Shown: piece by piece, positions 42,719 through 51,334 of the stretch
Layout of the letters: every line of letters begins with the position of its first letter
How positions within the stretch are numbered: position 1 is the first letter of the stretch
From: SURF-43 sp964628985
GTDB taxonomy: Bacteria; Chloroflexota; Dehalococcoidia; UBA2979
Assembly (NCBI GenBank): GCA_964628985.1
Contig: CAZVNJ010000010.1
Location: 1 to 64,000, forward strand
Length of the DNA: 64,000 bases
Direction: 5' to 3'
Made by a program: the position numbers and the translations under genes
Notes under the pieces: generated by a model
Seen by the model: only the letters and a program-made list of their open reading frames with translations
The model's database searches: none
What the model was told of the DNA's origin: nothing

Positions 42719-43936
42719 TTAGTGAGTCTGCCCGGCGCGTTCCTGCTCGTCCCGGCCGATACCGATCCGCCGCGCCATGATCACCTTCTGGATGTCGGTG
42801 GTGGCGCCCGGGTGCAGCGCCTGGATCGCGAGACGCGTGTATGACTCCAGTTCGCCGTTCGACTGGTCCCACTCCGGGTCGTTCGTGAGCATGTATGGCC
42901 CCAGCATGTCCATGATCGCCTGGCTCGCCTCGAGGCCGCCGATCTTCCGGTAGTACGAAGACTGCGGGCCCTCGTAGGTCATGGGCACTTTGCTGCGGTC
43001 CATCCAGAAGTTGCGCAGGTCGAACAGGCGACCGACCTCGGTGCGGACGAACAAGTCCACCATCCTCGCGCGCACGTCTTCGTGTTCGATCAGTGGCCTG
43101 CCTTCGCGTCGCATCACGGTCGCGAGGCGCAGCGCCGACTCGAACCAACGGTTACGCCCAATCCGGCCGCCACTGCCGTGTTCGAGTTCGAGGTGCGTGG
43201 AGGCCACTCGCCAACCGTTGTTCTCGCCACCGACGAGGTCGTCTGCGGAGACGCGGACGTCGTCGAAGTAGATGGTGTTCTTCCATGACTGCCCCACGCC
43301 CTCGGAGCCGTCGCCGAGCAGTTCCATCGGCTTGATGGTGATCCCGGGGAGGGTGGCTGGGATCATGAACCACGAGAGGTTCTTGTGCCGCTCGCCCTCG
43401 CGGTCGGTGCGCGCGATGGTCCAGAGGTAGTCCACGTCGTGCGAGCCGCCGATGAAGATCTTCTCGCCGTTGATGATGTACTCGTCGCCGTCGCGTCGCG
43501 CGTCAGTCGTCGTGCCAGCGAGGTCGGATCCCGCCTCCGGTCCGGTGAGGAGCTGCCAGGTGATCGCCTCGCCTTTGAAGATCCGCGGGAGCATCCGTTG
43601 CTTCTGCTCCTCCGAGCCCCAGACGAGCACGGAGGCACCGCCGAGGCGGCCGCCACTGTTGTAGACGGGCGGCAGCGGCAGGTCATACCGGTCGAGCTCC
43701 TCGGCCACAACGATGGCCTGGTCGACGGAAAGACCGCCACCTCCGTACTCGACCGGGGCCGTCGGGAAGAGCCAGCCGCGCTCTCCCAGTTCGCGGGCGA
43801 GTTGCCGGAACTTCTGGTAGTTCTCGGGTGTGTCCCGAGCCAGATTTGGCACGGGCGGGACGTGCTGGGCCAGCCACGCGCGCACCTCGGCGCGGAAGGA
43901 TTCCTGTTCCGCCGTATAAGCCGGTTCGAAGTCCAC
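42719..43936 (-). CDS. Acyl-CoA dehydrogenase family protein
   Basis: A 405-residue acyl-CoA dehydrogenase. The middle domain has TWQLLTGPEAGSDLAGTTTDARRDGDEYIINGEKIF, and the C-terminus has MTYEGPQSSYYRKIGGLEASQA. The GTG at 43936 is the best start: it follows AGGGAGG with 6-nt spacing and gives the family N-terminus DFEPAYTAEQESFRAEVRAW. Its partner gene lies 44 nt downstream. Together with the CaiB, crotonase and MFS genes it suggests catabolism of a branched, aromatic or sterol-like acyl group. Confidence 0.88.
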   Translation of the reverse strand: MDFEPAYTAEQESFRAEVRAWLAQHVPPVPNLARDTPENYQKFRQLARELGERGWLFPTAPVEYGGGGLSVDQAIVVAEELDRYDLPLPPVYNSGGRLGGASVLVWGSEEQKQRMLPRIFKGEAITWQLLTGPEAGSDLAGTTTDARRDGDEYIINGEKIFIGGSHDVDYLWTIARTDREGERHKNLSWFMIPATLPGITIKPMELLGDGSEGVGQSWKNTIYFDDVRVSADDLVGGENNGWRVASTHLELEHGSGGRIGRNRWFESALRLATVMRREGRPLIEHEDVRARMVDLFVRTEVGRLFDLRNFWMDRSKVPMTYEGPQSSYYRKIGGLEASQAIMDMLGPYMLTNDPEWDQSNGELESYTRLAIQALHPGATTDIQKVIMARRIGIGRDEQERAGQTH

Positions 43937-44002
43937 GCGAGCCTCCCTGGAAGGCGATGGGCCGTCGAGGGAGTCTATCCCGCTCGCCCTGGGGCGTGGA
44001 CT

Positions 44003-44028
44003 GGAACAACTCATCGCTGGATGGCGTT
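44003..44028 (+). promoter_or_regulatory. Possible ECF-sigma-type promoter
   Basis: GGAAC (44003-44007) and CGTT (44025-44028) are separated by 17 nt, the pattern used by several extracytoplasmic-function sigma factors, and lie 38 nt upstream of the DUF4349 gene start. Short motifs like this can occur by chance. Confidence 0.3.
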
Positions 44029-44065
44029 CCACGTGTATCGGGGAATGCGCAATTGGAGGGGCTCC

Positions 44066-45049
44066 ATGGTCCGTCAAGTCGCCCGGCAGATTCAGGCTCG
44101 GCTCGGCTGGCCGCTGATTGCCCTCATCGGCCTCACGGTCGTCGGGTTCTCGGTCGCCACGGCAGCGGTGATGCAGCAACGCGGGGACGATGCTGCGACG
44201 GTCTCAGTGGCCCCCGAGGCCAGCCGCCAGGGTGGCACCAGCCTGGACCTCGCGGCCCCGGAGGAGCGGATGAAGTCCGAGGCTGGCTCCGCGTCCGCGC
44301 CGGCTCCCAGCGGTGGAGGTGCCGCAGGTGTCCCCGCGGGCGACAGCGCCGCGCTCGCTGAACCGCGCGATGTCATCCGAACCGGCTCGGTCGACCTCGA
44401 AGTGAAGTCCGTGAGCGACGCCTTCGAGCAGGTTCGCACGATTGCGTCGGGCGCTGGTGGTTTCGTCGCTGACTCAATGTTCATCGGCAGCGGGGACAAT
44501 CACTCCGCCCGCCTCACGCTCCGGATCCCGGCCGCTCGGTTTGGCGAAGTGGTGACGCAGCTGCGCGGGATCGCCAGTGAGGTACGGACCGTGTCCAGCA
44601 GCGCCCGTGACGTGACGGGCGAGGTCACCGACCTCGAAGCGACGTTGCGCAACCTGCGCGCAGTCGAGGCTCAGTACGCCACGTTGCTGGGCCGCGCCGT
44701 GAGCATCGGCGATGTGCTGCAGGTGCAGGAGCGATTGAACCAGGTGCGTCTCCAGATCGACCGGACTGAAGCGCGACGTGCGCTCATCCAGTCGCAGACC
44801 GAGATGTCCACCCTCTCTGTCGCGCTGATGCCGGAAGGCACCGCCGCGAAGAACTCCGCCGACGGGTTCCGCGCCAGTGCCAGCGAAGCGTGGGAAGCCT
44901 CGCTCGCGACACTGGAGAACATCGCGACGGCCGCGATCGTGGTGTTGGTCTACTCGTGGTGGATCGTGCCGCTGCTGGTACTGGCCGCGGTGCTGCTGCG
45001 GCGCTGGGCGGCGAGGCGAGTGCCATCGGAGGCTCCGCACCTCGGGTAA
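44066..45049 (+). CDS. DUF4349 domain-containing membrane protein
   Basis: A 327-residue protein with an N-terminal helix (about 14-36), a low-complexity linker rich in Ala, Ser and Gly, the DUF4349 domain (about 110-265, VIRTGSVDLEVKSVSDAFEQV and TLRIPAARFGEVVTQL) and a C-terminal helix near 292-313 followed by basic residues. The long helical stretch AQYATLLGRAVSIGDVLQVQERLNQVR is likely a coiled coil. The domain's role is unknown; cell-envelope location is clear. The ATG follows GGAGGGG. Divergent from the acyl-CoA dehydrogenase genes. Confidence 0.85.
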   Translation: MVRQVARQIQARLGWPLIALIGLTVVGFSVATAAVMQQRGDDAATVSVAPEASRQGGTSLDLAAPEERMKSEAGSASAPAPSGGGAAGVPAGDSAALAEPRDVIRTGSVDLEVKSVSDAFEQVRTIASGAGGFVADSMFIGSGDNHSARLTLRIPAARFGEVVTQLRGIASEVRTVSSSARDVTGEVTDLEATLRNLRAVEAQYATLLGRAVSIGDVLQVQERLNQVRLQIDRTEARRALIQSQTEMSTLSVALMPEGTAAKNSADGFRASASEAWEASLATLENIATAAIVVLVYSWWIVPLLVLAAVLLRRWAARRVPSEAPHLG

Positions 45050-45065
45050 CACAGGTCCTCCGACC

Positions 45066-45102
45066 GAGCAGATCGGCCCCCGACTCGGGGGCCGATCTGC
45101 TC
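45066..45102. terminator. Strong hairpin terminator
   Basis: A perfect 16-bp inverted repeat (45066-45081 with 45087-45102) around a 5-nt GACTC loop, 16 nt after the DUF4349 stop. There is no T-tract, as is common for hairpin terminators in high-GC genomes. Confidence 0.7.
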
Positions 45103-45212
45103 AGCGCGGGCGCGACCCGCCGGATTGCCCGGAAGGGAGTGGGCGGTACACTCCGGGACACTTCTCGCGATGGCGGCGAGATGCAGGCGCGCATCGTGGA
45201 AGGTCGACCCGA

Positions 45213-46562
45213 ATGGGCGGCGATCCCTCGCAGTCACGCTTCCAGCGATCGCTGGACCAGACCCTGCGCCCGCAGGGGAAGATCTTCTATGGCTGGTGGA
45301 TGGTGGCCGCCGGTGCGGCTGCCCAGGCCGTCATTGGCGTGCTGTTCAACCAGGCGTTCAGCACGTACGCTGCCGTCCTTCGCAATGACTTTGGCTGGAG
45401 CCGGAGCGAGCTATCCGGCGCGTTCGCGATGGCGCGAGTCGAGAGCGGGCTGCTCGGGCCGGTAGAAGGCTGGCTGCTCGACCGTTTCGGACCCCGTCGG
45501 GTAATGACGCTGGGGATCATTCTGCTCGGTGCCGGGCTGATCGGGTTCTCGTTCATCCAGTCGCTTGTGATGTTCTATGTGACCTACCTGGTGATGGCGG
45601 TCGGCGCCACGCTCGGCGGCTTCCTCGCCATCACGGTTGCCCTCGTCAATTGGTTCAACCGCCACCGGGCGAAGGCCCTCGGCATTACCCAGATCGGCTT
45701 CGCCCTGGGCGGGTTGCTCATCCCGATCACGGTGGCCGCCATCGAGCAGTTCGGGTGGCGGCCGACGGCGTTTGTCTCGGGGTTCCTGATCTGGGGCCTC
45801 GGTCTGCCGCTCGCCACCCGGATGCGCCACCGGCCGGAGCACTCGGGCGACACGCCCGACGGGATGCCCGTGATGGCCGCGGACACCGAGGGCGGCGGTG
45901 GTCACCACTCGCGGCACGCGGTGGCCATGGATGGGTCCGAGGACTTCACGGCACGCCAGGCTGTGCGCACAAGCGGATTCTGGTTCATCTCGCTCGGACA
46001 TGCCGCGGCGCTCCTTGTCGTCTCGGCGGTCATGGTGCATGTCGTGCTGCACCTCACCGAGGGCCTGGGTTTTAGCCTCGGGGGTGCCAGCCGGGTGATC
46101 GCCCTGATGACTGGGATGCAGATCGTGGGACAGATCAGCGGGGGGATCCTCGGAGACCGCTTCGACAAGCGGATCATCGCCACCATCTGCATGGTGGCGC
46201 ACTGCGTCGCGCTGCTCCTGCTGGCATTCGCGAGCAACCTTGCAATGGTCATCGCCTTCGCGATGCTGCACGGCTGGGCATGGGGTACCCGAGGCCCGCT
46301 CATGCAGGCGATGCGCGCCGACTACTTCGGCACCTCGAACTTCGGCAAGATCATGGGCCTGTCCACCATGATCGTGACCATCGGCAACACGACCGGCCCG
46401 TTGGTCGCCGGCATCGTCGCGGACCGCACAGGGAACTACGAAGTCGGGTTCACGATCCTCGCGATCGGTGCACTACTGGGGTCCGTCTTCTTCCTCGCGG
46501 CCAAGAAGCCGGTGCCGCCGGCGCGGCCGGCCGCTGCCCCGGCAGGCGCGAGCGCCAGCTAA
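45213..46562 (+). CDS. MFS transporter (OFA/monocarboxylate-like)
   Basis: A 449-residue, roughly 12-TM carrier, paralogous to the genes at 3058 and 5082. It starts with KIFYGWWMVAAGAAAQA, has LLDRFGPRRVM in the second loop and a long His- and Gly-rich central loop (around 205-240) between the two halves. The ATG at 45213 follows GGAAGG. It has its own upstream region after the terminator hairpin and ends 6 nt from the convergent response-regulator gene. The substrate is unknown, most likely a small carboxylate by family. Confidence 0.85.
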   Translation: MGGDPSQSRFQRSLDQTLRPQGKIFYGWWMVAAGAAAQAVIGVLFNQAFSTYAAVLRNDFGWSRSELSGAFAMARVESGLLGPVEGWLLDRFGPRRVMTLGIILLGAGLIGFSFIQSLVMFYVTYLVMAVGATLGGFLAITVALVNWFNRHRAKALGITQIGFALGGLLIPITVAAIEQFGWRPTAFVSGFLIWGLGLPLATRMRHRPEHSGDTPDGMPVMAADTEGGGGHHSRHAVAMDGSEDFTARQAVRTSGFWFISLGHAAALLVVSAVMVHVVLHLTEGLGFSLGGASRVIALMTGMQIVGQISGGILGDRFDKRIIATICMVAHCVALLLLAFASNLAMVIAFAMLHGWAWGTRGPLMQAMRADYFGTSNFGKIMGLSTMIVTIGNTTGPLVAGIVADRTGNYEVGFTILAIGALLGSVFFLAAKKPVPPARPAAAPAGASAS

Positions 46563-46568
46563 TCGCGG

Positions 46569-47294
46569 CTAGCGGATGACGTACCCAGCGCCTCGGATCG
46601 TCGAGATCAGGCCTGCTGCCCCAGCCTTGTCGAGTTTCGCCCGAAGCCGCGAGATCTGGGCTTGTACGAAGTTCGGTTCGCCGAAGGTCTCGTAGTGCCA
46701 GACCTCTCGTGAGATCGTGTCCGCGCTCAGCACGTCGCCGCGCCGGTCGAGCAACAGCCGCAGCACCGCAAACTCGGTCGAGGTGAGGGGCAAGGGGACC
46801 CCGTGCACCGAGACCTCCTGCGCGGCCCGCTTGAGTACCAGGCCGTAGGGCTCGGCCGTGTGCGTCTCAGGGGACAGGCCTCGCGTGCGGCGGAGGAGCG
46901 CTTCCACGCGACGCGCGAGTTCCGCCGGCTCAATGTCCCGGGCGACCACGTCGTCCGCGCCGAGGTCGAACCCGCGAGTTTGCACCTTCGTCCCCCCGTC
47001 GGTCATGACGATGACAGGGACGTTGCCGAGGCGGCGCGTCTCCGACAGCACGGTCATCCCGGAGATGTCCGGAAGACGTGCGCCGAGCACAACGAGGTCG
47101 AACCCGGACCGCCGGAGCAGTTCGATGGCGCCTCGCCCGGAGCCGACGCTGACGAACTCAACGCCTTCGAACCGGAGGGACTCGCGGAACGAGGACCAGT
47201 ACCTGTCTGCCGAGCCGGCAAGCAGGATCAACGCGCCCGCAAACCGTCCTTGCAGCGGCCTCGCTGGTAGGTAAGCGGAATCGCTGGAGACCAT
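46569..47294 (-). CDS. OmpR-type regulator with degenerate receiver domain
   Basis: A 241-residue protein with a receiver-like domain (about 20-135) and an OmpR/PhoB winged helix (about 148-241, ending LISTIRGAGYVIR). The phosphorylation site is lost: the acceptor Asp is Gly at 71 (VVLGARLPDISG), the acidic pair after strand 1 is absent (ILLAGSAD) and the conserved Lys is Arg at 119. It should therefore act without phosphotransfer, and no histidine kinase gene is nearby. The ATG follows GGAGGAGG. Targets are unknown. Confidence 0.88.
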   Translation of the reverse strand: MVSSDSAYLPARPLQGRFAGALILLAGSADRYWSSFRESLRFEGVEFVSVGSGRGAIELLRRSGFDLVVLGARLPDISGMTVLSETRRLGNVPVIVMTDGGTKVQTRGFDLGADDVVARDIEPAELARRVEALLRRTRGLSPETHTAEPYGLVLKRAAQEVSVHGVPLPLTSTEFAVLRLLLDRRGDVLSADTISREVWHYETFGEPNFVQAQISRLRAKLDKAGAAGLISTIRGAGYVIR

Positions 47295-47354
47295 GACGCC
47301 TCCTCCAGTCTCGAGAACGGACGGCCTGCGATCGGATCAACCAACGCCCTCGTC

Positions 47355-47389
47355 GTCCCGGGGCGCGATGGCGGACCGCGTCCCGGGAC
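47355..47389. terminator. Hairpin terminator/attenuator
   Basis: A 13-bp stem, one G-T pair, with a 9-nt loop (47355-47367 with 47377-47389), lying 26 nt after the stop of the minus-strand gene at 47415-47837 and 60 nt before the response-regulator ATG. It probably separates the two transcripts; no T-tract. Confidence 0.55.
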
Positions 47390-47414
47390 CGTGCGAGGCA
47401 GTGAGTCTGCCCGC

Positions 47415-47837
47415 TTAGACGAGCACCTCGGCCTGGCGGTGTGGCTGGTACCACTGCGCCTTGCGGCCGGCGACGTGGGCCACGCCCAGCGTCACGCGGT
47501 CCTCCGAGACGTCGAGGATGAAGCGGACCTGGCGCTTTCGCGCGAAGGCCAGCGGCCCTTCCGGGGCGACGGACTCGAAGGCAAACGCCTTCCCGGCCGC
47601 CTGCGCGAGGTTGAACGCCACGACGATCTGTGCGCCCGTGATGGACGGCAGCTCGCGGAACTCCGCCCGGAGCTCCTCCGCTGTCTCGGCGTCGAGGTAG
47701 GAGGCGAGGGCCTCGCACACCGCCGCGCCGTCGATCGGCCCGCCCGCCATCCGACGCATCACCTGCTGGAGGTCAGCCTCTGTCCCTAGGACGCGAGTGA
47801 CCTCTGCTGTAATCTTCCGACACTCCGGAGCACTCAT
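47415..47837 (-). CDS. Hypothetical protein
   Basis: A 140-residue soluble protein with no recognised family. It is predicted to be mostly helical in the first 75 residues (SAPECRKITAEVTRVLGTEADLQQVMRRM) and strand-rich afterwards (IVVAFNLAQAAGKAFAFESV, VRFILDVSEDRVTLGVAHVAG). The frame is open to 47900, but the ATG at 47837 is preferred. It is divergent from the LuxR-type regulator 81 bp away, which makes it a candidate target of that regulator. Confidence 0.6.
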   Translation of the reverse strand: MSAPECRKITAEVTRVLGTEADLQQVMRRMAGGPIDGAAVCEALASYLDAETAEELRAEFRELPSITGAQIVVAFNLAQAAGKAFAFESVAPEGPLAFARKRQVRFILDVSEDRVTLGVAHVAGRKAQWYQPHRQAEVLV

Positions 47838-47918
47838 TCCGCACCGCCCTTCGGGCAAAGGAATAGACTTCAAATCCGGCGCTGTAATCGGTCGGCACAC
47901 TTAGGTACTGATCTACGT

Positions 47919-49457
47919 ATGACCTCAAACCCAGTGGATCGAGCCTGGGCGGTACTGAAACAAAACCCCGGGCAACTGCCAGACTTTTGGGCCTCCGTTT
48001 ACCGCGAAGGCCTCGAGGCAGCGTTCCGTCAACACGACGTCAAATCGGGGGTCGGTCTAGCGATCTTCGCCGCCATTTCGCTTGAGGCGCACGGACGGCC
48101 AGGTCACGCCATTGCTCACCTCGAGGACGCGCTCGCGATTTTCGGATCCGATCCGGCAGCCAGGGCACAGCTGTTGGCTCGACGAGCGCTCTTCGAATCT
48201 CTTACGGGACTCGCCTCGTCACTTCAGACCATACAGAGGGCCAGACGAGGGATCCGTGCGCTCCCGGCAGAGGCCCGCACGGAGGTTGAGGTCTATTCGG
48301 CAGTGGTAAGCGCGATTCTCCTCCAACCAGCATGCGTAGCCCGCGCGGAACGGCTTGCCGGTGGCGCAGAGCCGACCCTGACTCCAGGGATGAATGCTGG
48401 AATGAAGCCATGGATCGTCACGGCAATGCATGCGTTTGGCACTGCTGAGAGGTCGGAGATTTGGGTCATCGCGCTTGGCGCGTACGCGGAGGCTGCTCGT
48501 GACGTATTTCGTCGAGCCGACGTAGCAGCCCTCGAATTCGCCACGAGCAGTCGTGGCGCGCTCGCCACGCCGGATGTCGAGGCGTTGGACGAAGCTCCCC
48601 GTAACTTAATTGCGAGATGGCACGTGAGCGTCACCAAGCTGTACTTGAGCTTGCTCCAACGTGACCAGGACGAAGCAGCGGCGTCGCTCTCAACGTTGAA
48701 CGACCTCGCTGCGCGGATGAACCCATCATGGGGGCGCGGCCTGCCACTCTTTCATGCAGCCCTCGATGCCTGGTTCGAGGACGGCGAGGAGCCGCCGTTC
48801 CCCGAACCGCCGGAGTCGCTGACTGCGGTCACCCTCCCGGCGGCCCTCGCTGGCCTGAACGCCTCGAGCCAGGCCGGCAGCCAGGACGACGCCGTCCTGT
48901 GGCGGCGATGGGCCGACGCGAGCCTTCCGCCGCACATCCAGTCCTCGCTGGGGTGGCCCGTTTCCGTAGACCGGCTCATCGCGCTCAGCGACGTCCGGCT
49001 GGGGCGGGTCGGGAACGCGCGGCGGCGGTTCGAGCGGGCCATCCGTTGGGCCGACGCCGGTGGCTATGCCTTCGAGCGCGCCATCGCACTCGTCCAACTC
49101 GCCGAACTGGCGACCCTCGCCTCGCTCCCCACTACGCGCGAGCGGTGGCAGGCCCTGCGACGCCGTGGGCGGACCGAACTGACCGAACTCGGACTTGACC
49201 CGGACCCGCTGGCGTACCAGGTCGCCCGCGCGCTCGCCCTGGGCCGGACCTCGGACTTCGCCCCGAAGCTCACGCCCCGCGAAGTCGAAGTGCTGTCCCT
49301 GCTGGCGCGCGGCCTCACGCACCGCGAGGTAGGGGCCAACCTCGGCATCTCGTGGCGCACCGCTCAGGTGCATGCCGCCAGCGCGTACGGGAAGCTGGAT
49401 GCCTCCACGCGCATCGCCGCGATCACGAAGGCGCGCGAACTCGGACTGCTCGCCTGA
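47919..49457 (+). CDS. LuxR-type transcriptional regulator with helical repeat region
   Basis: A 512-residue protein. The last 70 residues are a LuxR/NarL helix-turn-helix: KLTPREVEVLSLLARGLTHREVGANLGISWRTAQVHAASAYGKL. The long N-terminal part is helical and TPR-like (for example HAIAHLEDALAIF and GNARRRFERAIRWADAGGY), as in MalT/LAL-type regulators, but has no P-loop NTPase domain. The first half has somewhat lower GC than the second. Divergent from the hypothetical gene at 47415. The signal sensed is unknown. Confidence 0.85.
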   Translation: MTSNPVDRAWAVLKQNPGQLPDFWASVYREGLEAAFRQHDVKSGVGLAIFAAISLEAHGRPGHAIAHLEDALAIFGSDPAARAQLLARRALFESLTGLASSLQTIQRARRGIRALPAEARTEVEVYSAVVSAILLQPACVARAERLAGGAEPTLTPGMNAGMKPWIVTAMHAFGTAERSEIWVIALGAYAEAARDVFRRADVAALEFATSSRGALATPDVEALDEAPRNLIARWHVSVTKLYLSLLQRDQDEAAASLSTLNDLAARMNPSWGRGLPLFHAALDAWFEDGEEPPFPEPPESLTAVTLPAALAGLNASSQAGSQDDAVLWRRWADASLPPHIQSSLGWPVSVDRLIALSDVRLGRVGNARRRFERAIRWADAGGYAFERAIALVQLAELATLASLPTTRERWQALRRRGRTELTELGLDPDPLAYQVARALALGRTSDFAPKLTPREVEVLSLLARGLTHREVGANLGISWRTAQVHAASAYGKLDASTRIAAITKARELGLLA

Positions 49458-49460
49458 CGC

Positions 49461-49844
49461 TCAGCCGCCTGCGATCTTGACGCGGTGGCCCAGGGCACTC
49501 AGTTTCGCGTGCAGCCGCTCGCGGTGATCCCCCTGGATCTCAAGGTGCGCGCCCTCCCGGGTGCCGCCCGCGCCGCAATGCTGCTTCAGCACCTTCAGCA
49601 TCGCCTCCAGCTCCCGATCTGATCCCGGGAGCCCGGCGACGATTGTGACGCTCTTTCCTCCTCGTCCCTTCGTCTCACGCAGCAGGCGCACCACGCCGTC
49701 GGCGGGCAGCACCGGACGCGCGGGGGGACGGGCACCCGGGCGCGACGCCTCGGCGCTGCGGGATCGCGAGGGCCTCGCACCAGCCGCTGCGGGGCTGCCA
49801 GTGCCGTCGGTGGAATAGACCAGGCGCGAGTTGGGATCAGGCAT
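49461..49844 (-). CDS. SUI1/YciH family translation factor-like protein
   Basis: A 127-residue protein. After a basic, Pro-rich N-terminal 50 residues, the SUI1 (eIF1-like) fold is clear: GRGGKSVTIVAGLPGSDREL, LKVLKQHCGAGGTREG and LEIQGDHRERLHAKL. Bacterial YciH-type proteins bind the small ribosomal subunit and may affect start-codon selection, relevant in a genome using GTG and TTG starts freely. It ends 3 nt from the convergent LuxR gene and follows the APC permease by 31 nt. Confidence 0.88.
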   Translation of the reverse strand: MPDPNSRLVYSTDGTGSPAAAGARPSRSRSAEASRPGARPPARPVLPADGVVRLLRETKGRGGKSVTIVAGLPGSDRELEAMLKVLKQHCGAGGTREGAHLEIQGDHRERLHAKLSALGHRVKIAGG

Positions 49845-49875
49845 TGGGCACACGATACCGCGTCGTTGACTCGCC

Positions 49876-51177
49876 TTACGAGGCTCGCCGCATCTGGTGC
49901 ACGGCGAAGAATGACACCGCCACGCCCGCCACCAGAGCCACGGAACCGGTGACGAAGGCGGTCCGGTCCATGAACAGCGCCAGCAGCACTGTCGCGGCAA
50001 CACCGCCGGCGGCGAGGAGTGGCACGCCACGTACGCTGAGTTGCACGCGGAAGGGGCGATCTCGTTCCGGGTCACGCAGCCGCAACCAGATGACCGCGGA
50101 GTTCACTGCGATGAATTGTCCGAACACGGCGAACGTAGAGACCTGCGCGACATAGCCCGTGTCCCCCATGAGTACGAACACCATCGCCAGGCCGAGCAGT
50201 CCGGTCGCGGCGATCCACGGCGTCTGACGGCGTGACAGCCGCCCAAATACCGGAGGGAGGAGCCGGCGATTGGACATCCCATACGTCAACCTCGCCCCGG
50301 TGGCCAGGAGCAGCAGCACGGTGTTGAAGGTCGCGAAGAGCGCGATCACCGAAAGGACGTCTGCGACGCGATCACCGGCGGCTGTGCTGGCCACGAGCGC
50401 CAGCGGCGCCGGTGCCTCCGCCAGTGCTTCCCATGGCACCACTGCGGTGGCTACGGCAGCGACGAGGACGTAGATCACGGAGGTGACGCCGATTGCGATG
50501 ACGATCGCCTGCGGGATCGTCCGCTCCGGGTCGCGGGTCTCCTCTGCCAGGGAGACCATCTCCTCGAAGCCCTCGTACGCGAAGAACACGAGGGCGGTCG
50601 CCGCCAGGATGCCGGTCAGGCCCCGAGGCGCCTCAAGCGGTGCCGGGCCGGGCAGGTCAGGCAGCCCGACCGCGATGACGATCGCGAGTCCAGCGCCCTC
50701 CAGCAGCGCGAAGACCATCGCGAGCGAAACTGTCTCGCGGACGCCTGCACAGACCACGACGGTGCAGACTGCGAGCGCGGCCATCGCGATCGCACGCTGC
50801 TCGCCACCGAAGAGTTCGACGCAGTACCCGGCGAACCCGAGGGCGACGGCCGCCGCGCCAATGACATTCACGGCAATGTCCAACCAGCCCGTGACGAAGC
50901 CCACGTGCGGGCCGAACGCTTCCTCAGAATACGCGGCGCTTCCTCCCGCTTCCGGGATCATTGCGGCCAGTTCTGCGAAGGAGAGGCCGGTGAGGACCGC
51001 GAGTCCGCCCGCGAGCAGGAAGGCGATCCATGTCGCTCCTCCCGCGTCTCCGGACGCCTCGCCCACGAGCACATAGATACCAGCGCCGAGGACGATGCCG
51101 ATGCCGGAGAGCGTCACCGGCCAGAGCCCCAGTGTCCTCCGAAGGCCTGGCTGGGAGGCGCGAGCGTCGATGACCAT
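49876..51177 (-). CDS. APC family amino-acid permease
   Basis: A 433-residue, 12-helix amino acid/polyamine/organocation transporter. The first helix region GIGIVLGAGIYVLVGEASGDAGGA carries the substrate-backbone-binding GAGI motif, and FAYEGFEEMVSLAEETRDPERTIPQAI is the typical helix 6-7 region. The ATG at 51177 follows AGGAGAGG. It probably imports an amino acid; the specific substrate cannot be read. Confidence 0.9.
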   Translation of the reverse strand: MVIDARASQPGLRRTLGLWPVTLSGIGIVLGAGIYVLVGEASGDAGGATWIAFLLAGGLAVLTGLSFAELAAMIPEAGGSAAYSEEAFGPHVGFVTGWLDIAVNVIGAAAVALGFAGYCVELFGGEQRAIAMAALAVCTVVVCAGVRETVSLAMVFALLEGAGLAIVIAVGLPDLPGPAPLEAPRGLTGILAATALVFFAYEGFEEMVSLAEETRDPERTIPQAIVIAIGVTSVIYVLVAAVATAVVPWEALAEAPAPLALVASTAAGDRVADVLSVIALFATFNTVLLLLATGARLTYGMSNRRLLPPVFGRLSRRQTPWIAATGLLGLAMVFVLMGDTGYVAQVSTFAVFGQFIAVNSAVIWLRLRDPERDRPFRVQLSVRGVPLLAAGGVAATVLLALFMDRTAFVTGSVALVAGVAVSFFAVHQMRRAS

Positions 51178-51334
51178 GGCGCCTCTCCTGACCGCCCTGG
51201 GGCTGGGGCGCCATCATAGGGTCGCTGCGCGGACGGACTCAGGATCGGAGGGCGCTTCCGCATGACAGGCGTGCGTCGTGGTCGCAGACTGGATCCCGGG
51301 CGTTGGGTGTGCGATCGAAACGATGGAGGCACTC

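Noticed and set aside
43949..44179. N-terminal extension of the second acyl-CoA dehydrogenase to an ATG upstream of 43936
   Set aside because: The GTG at 43936 has an AGGGAGG site at ideal spacing and matches the family start; the extension would run into the divergent DUF4349 promoter and gene.
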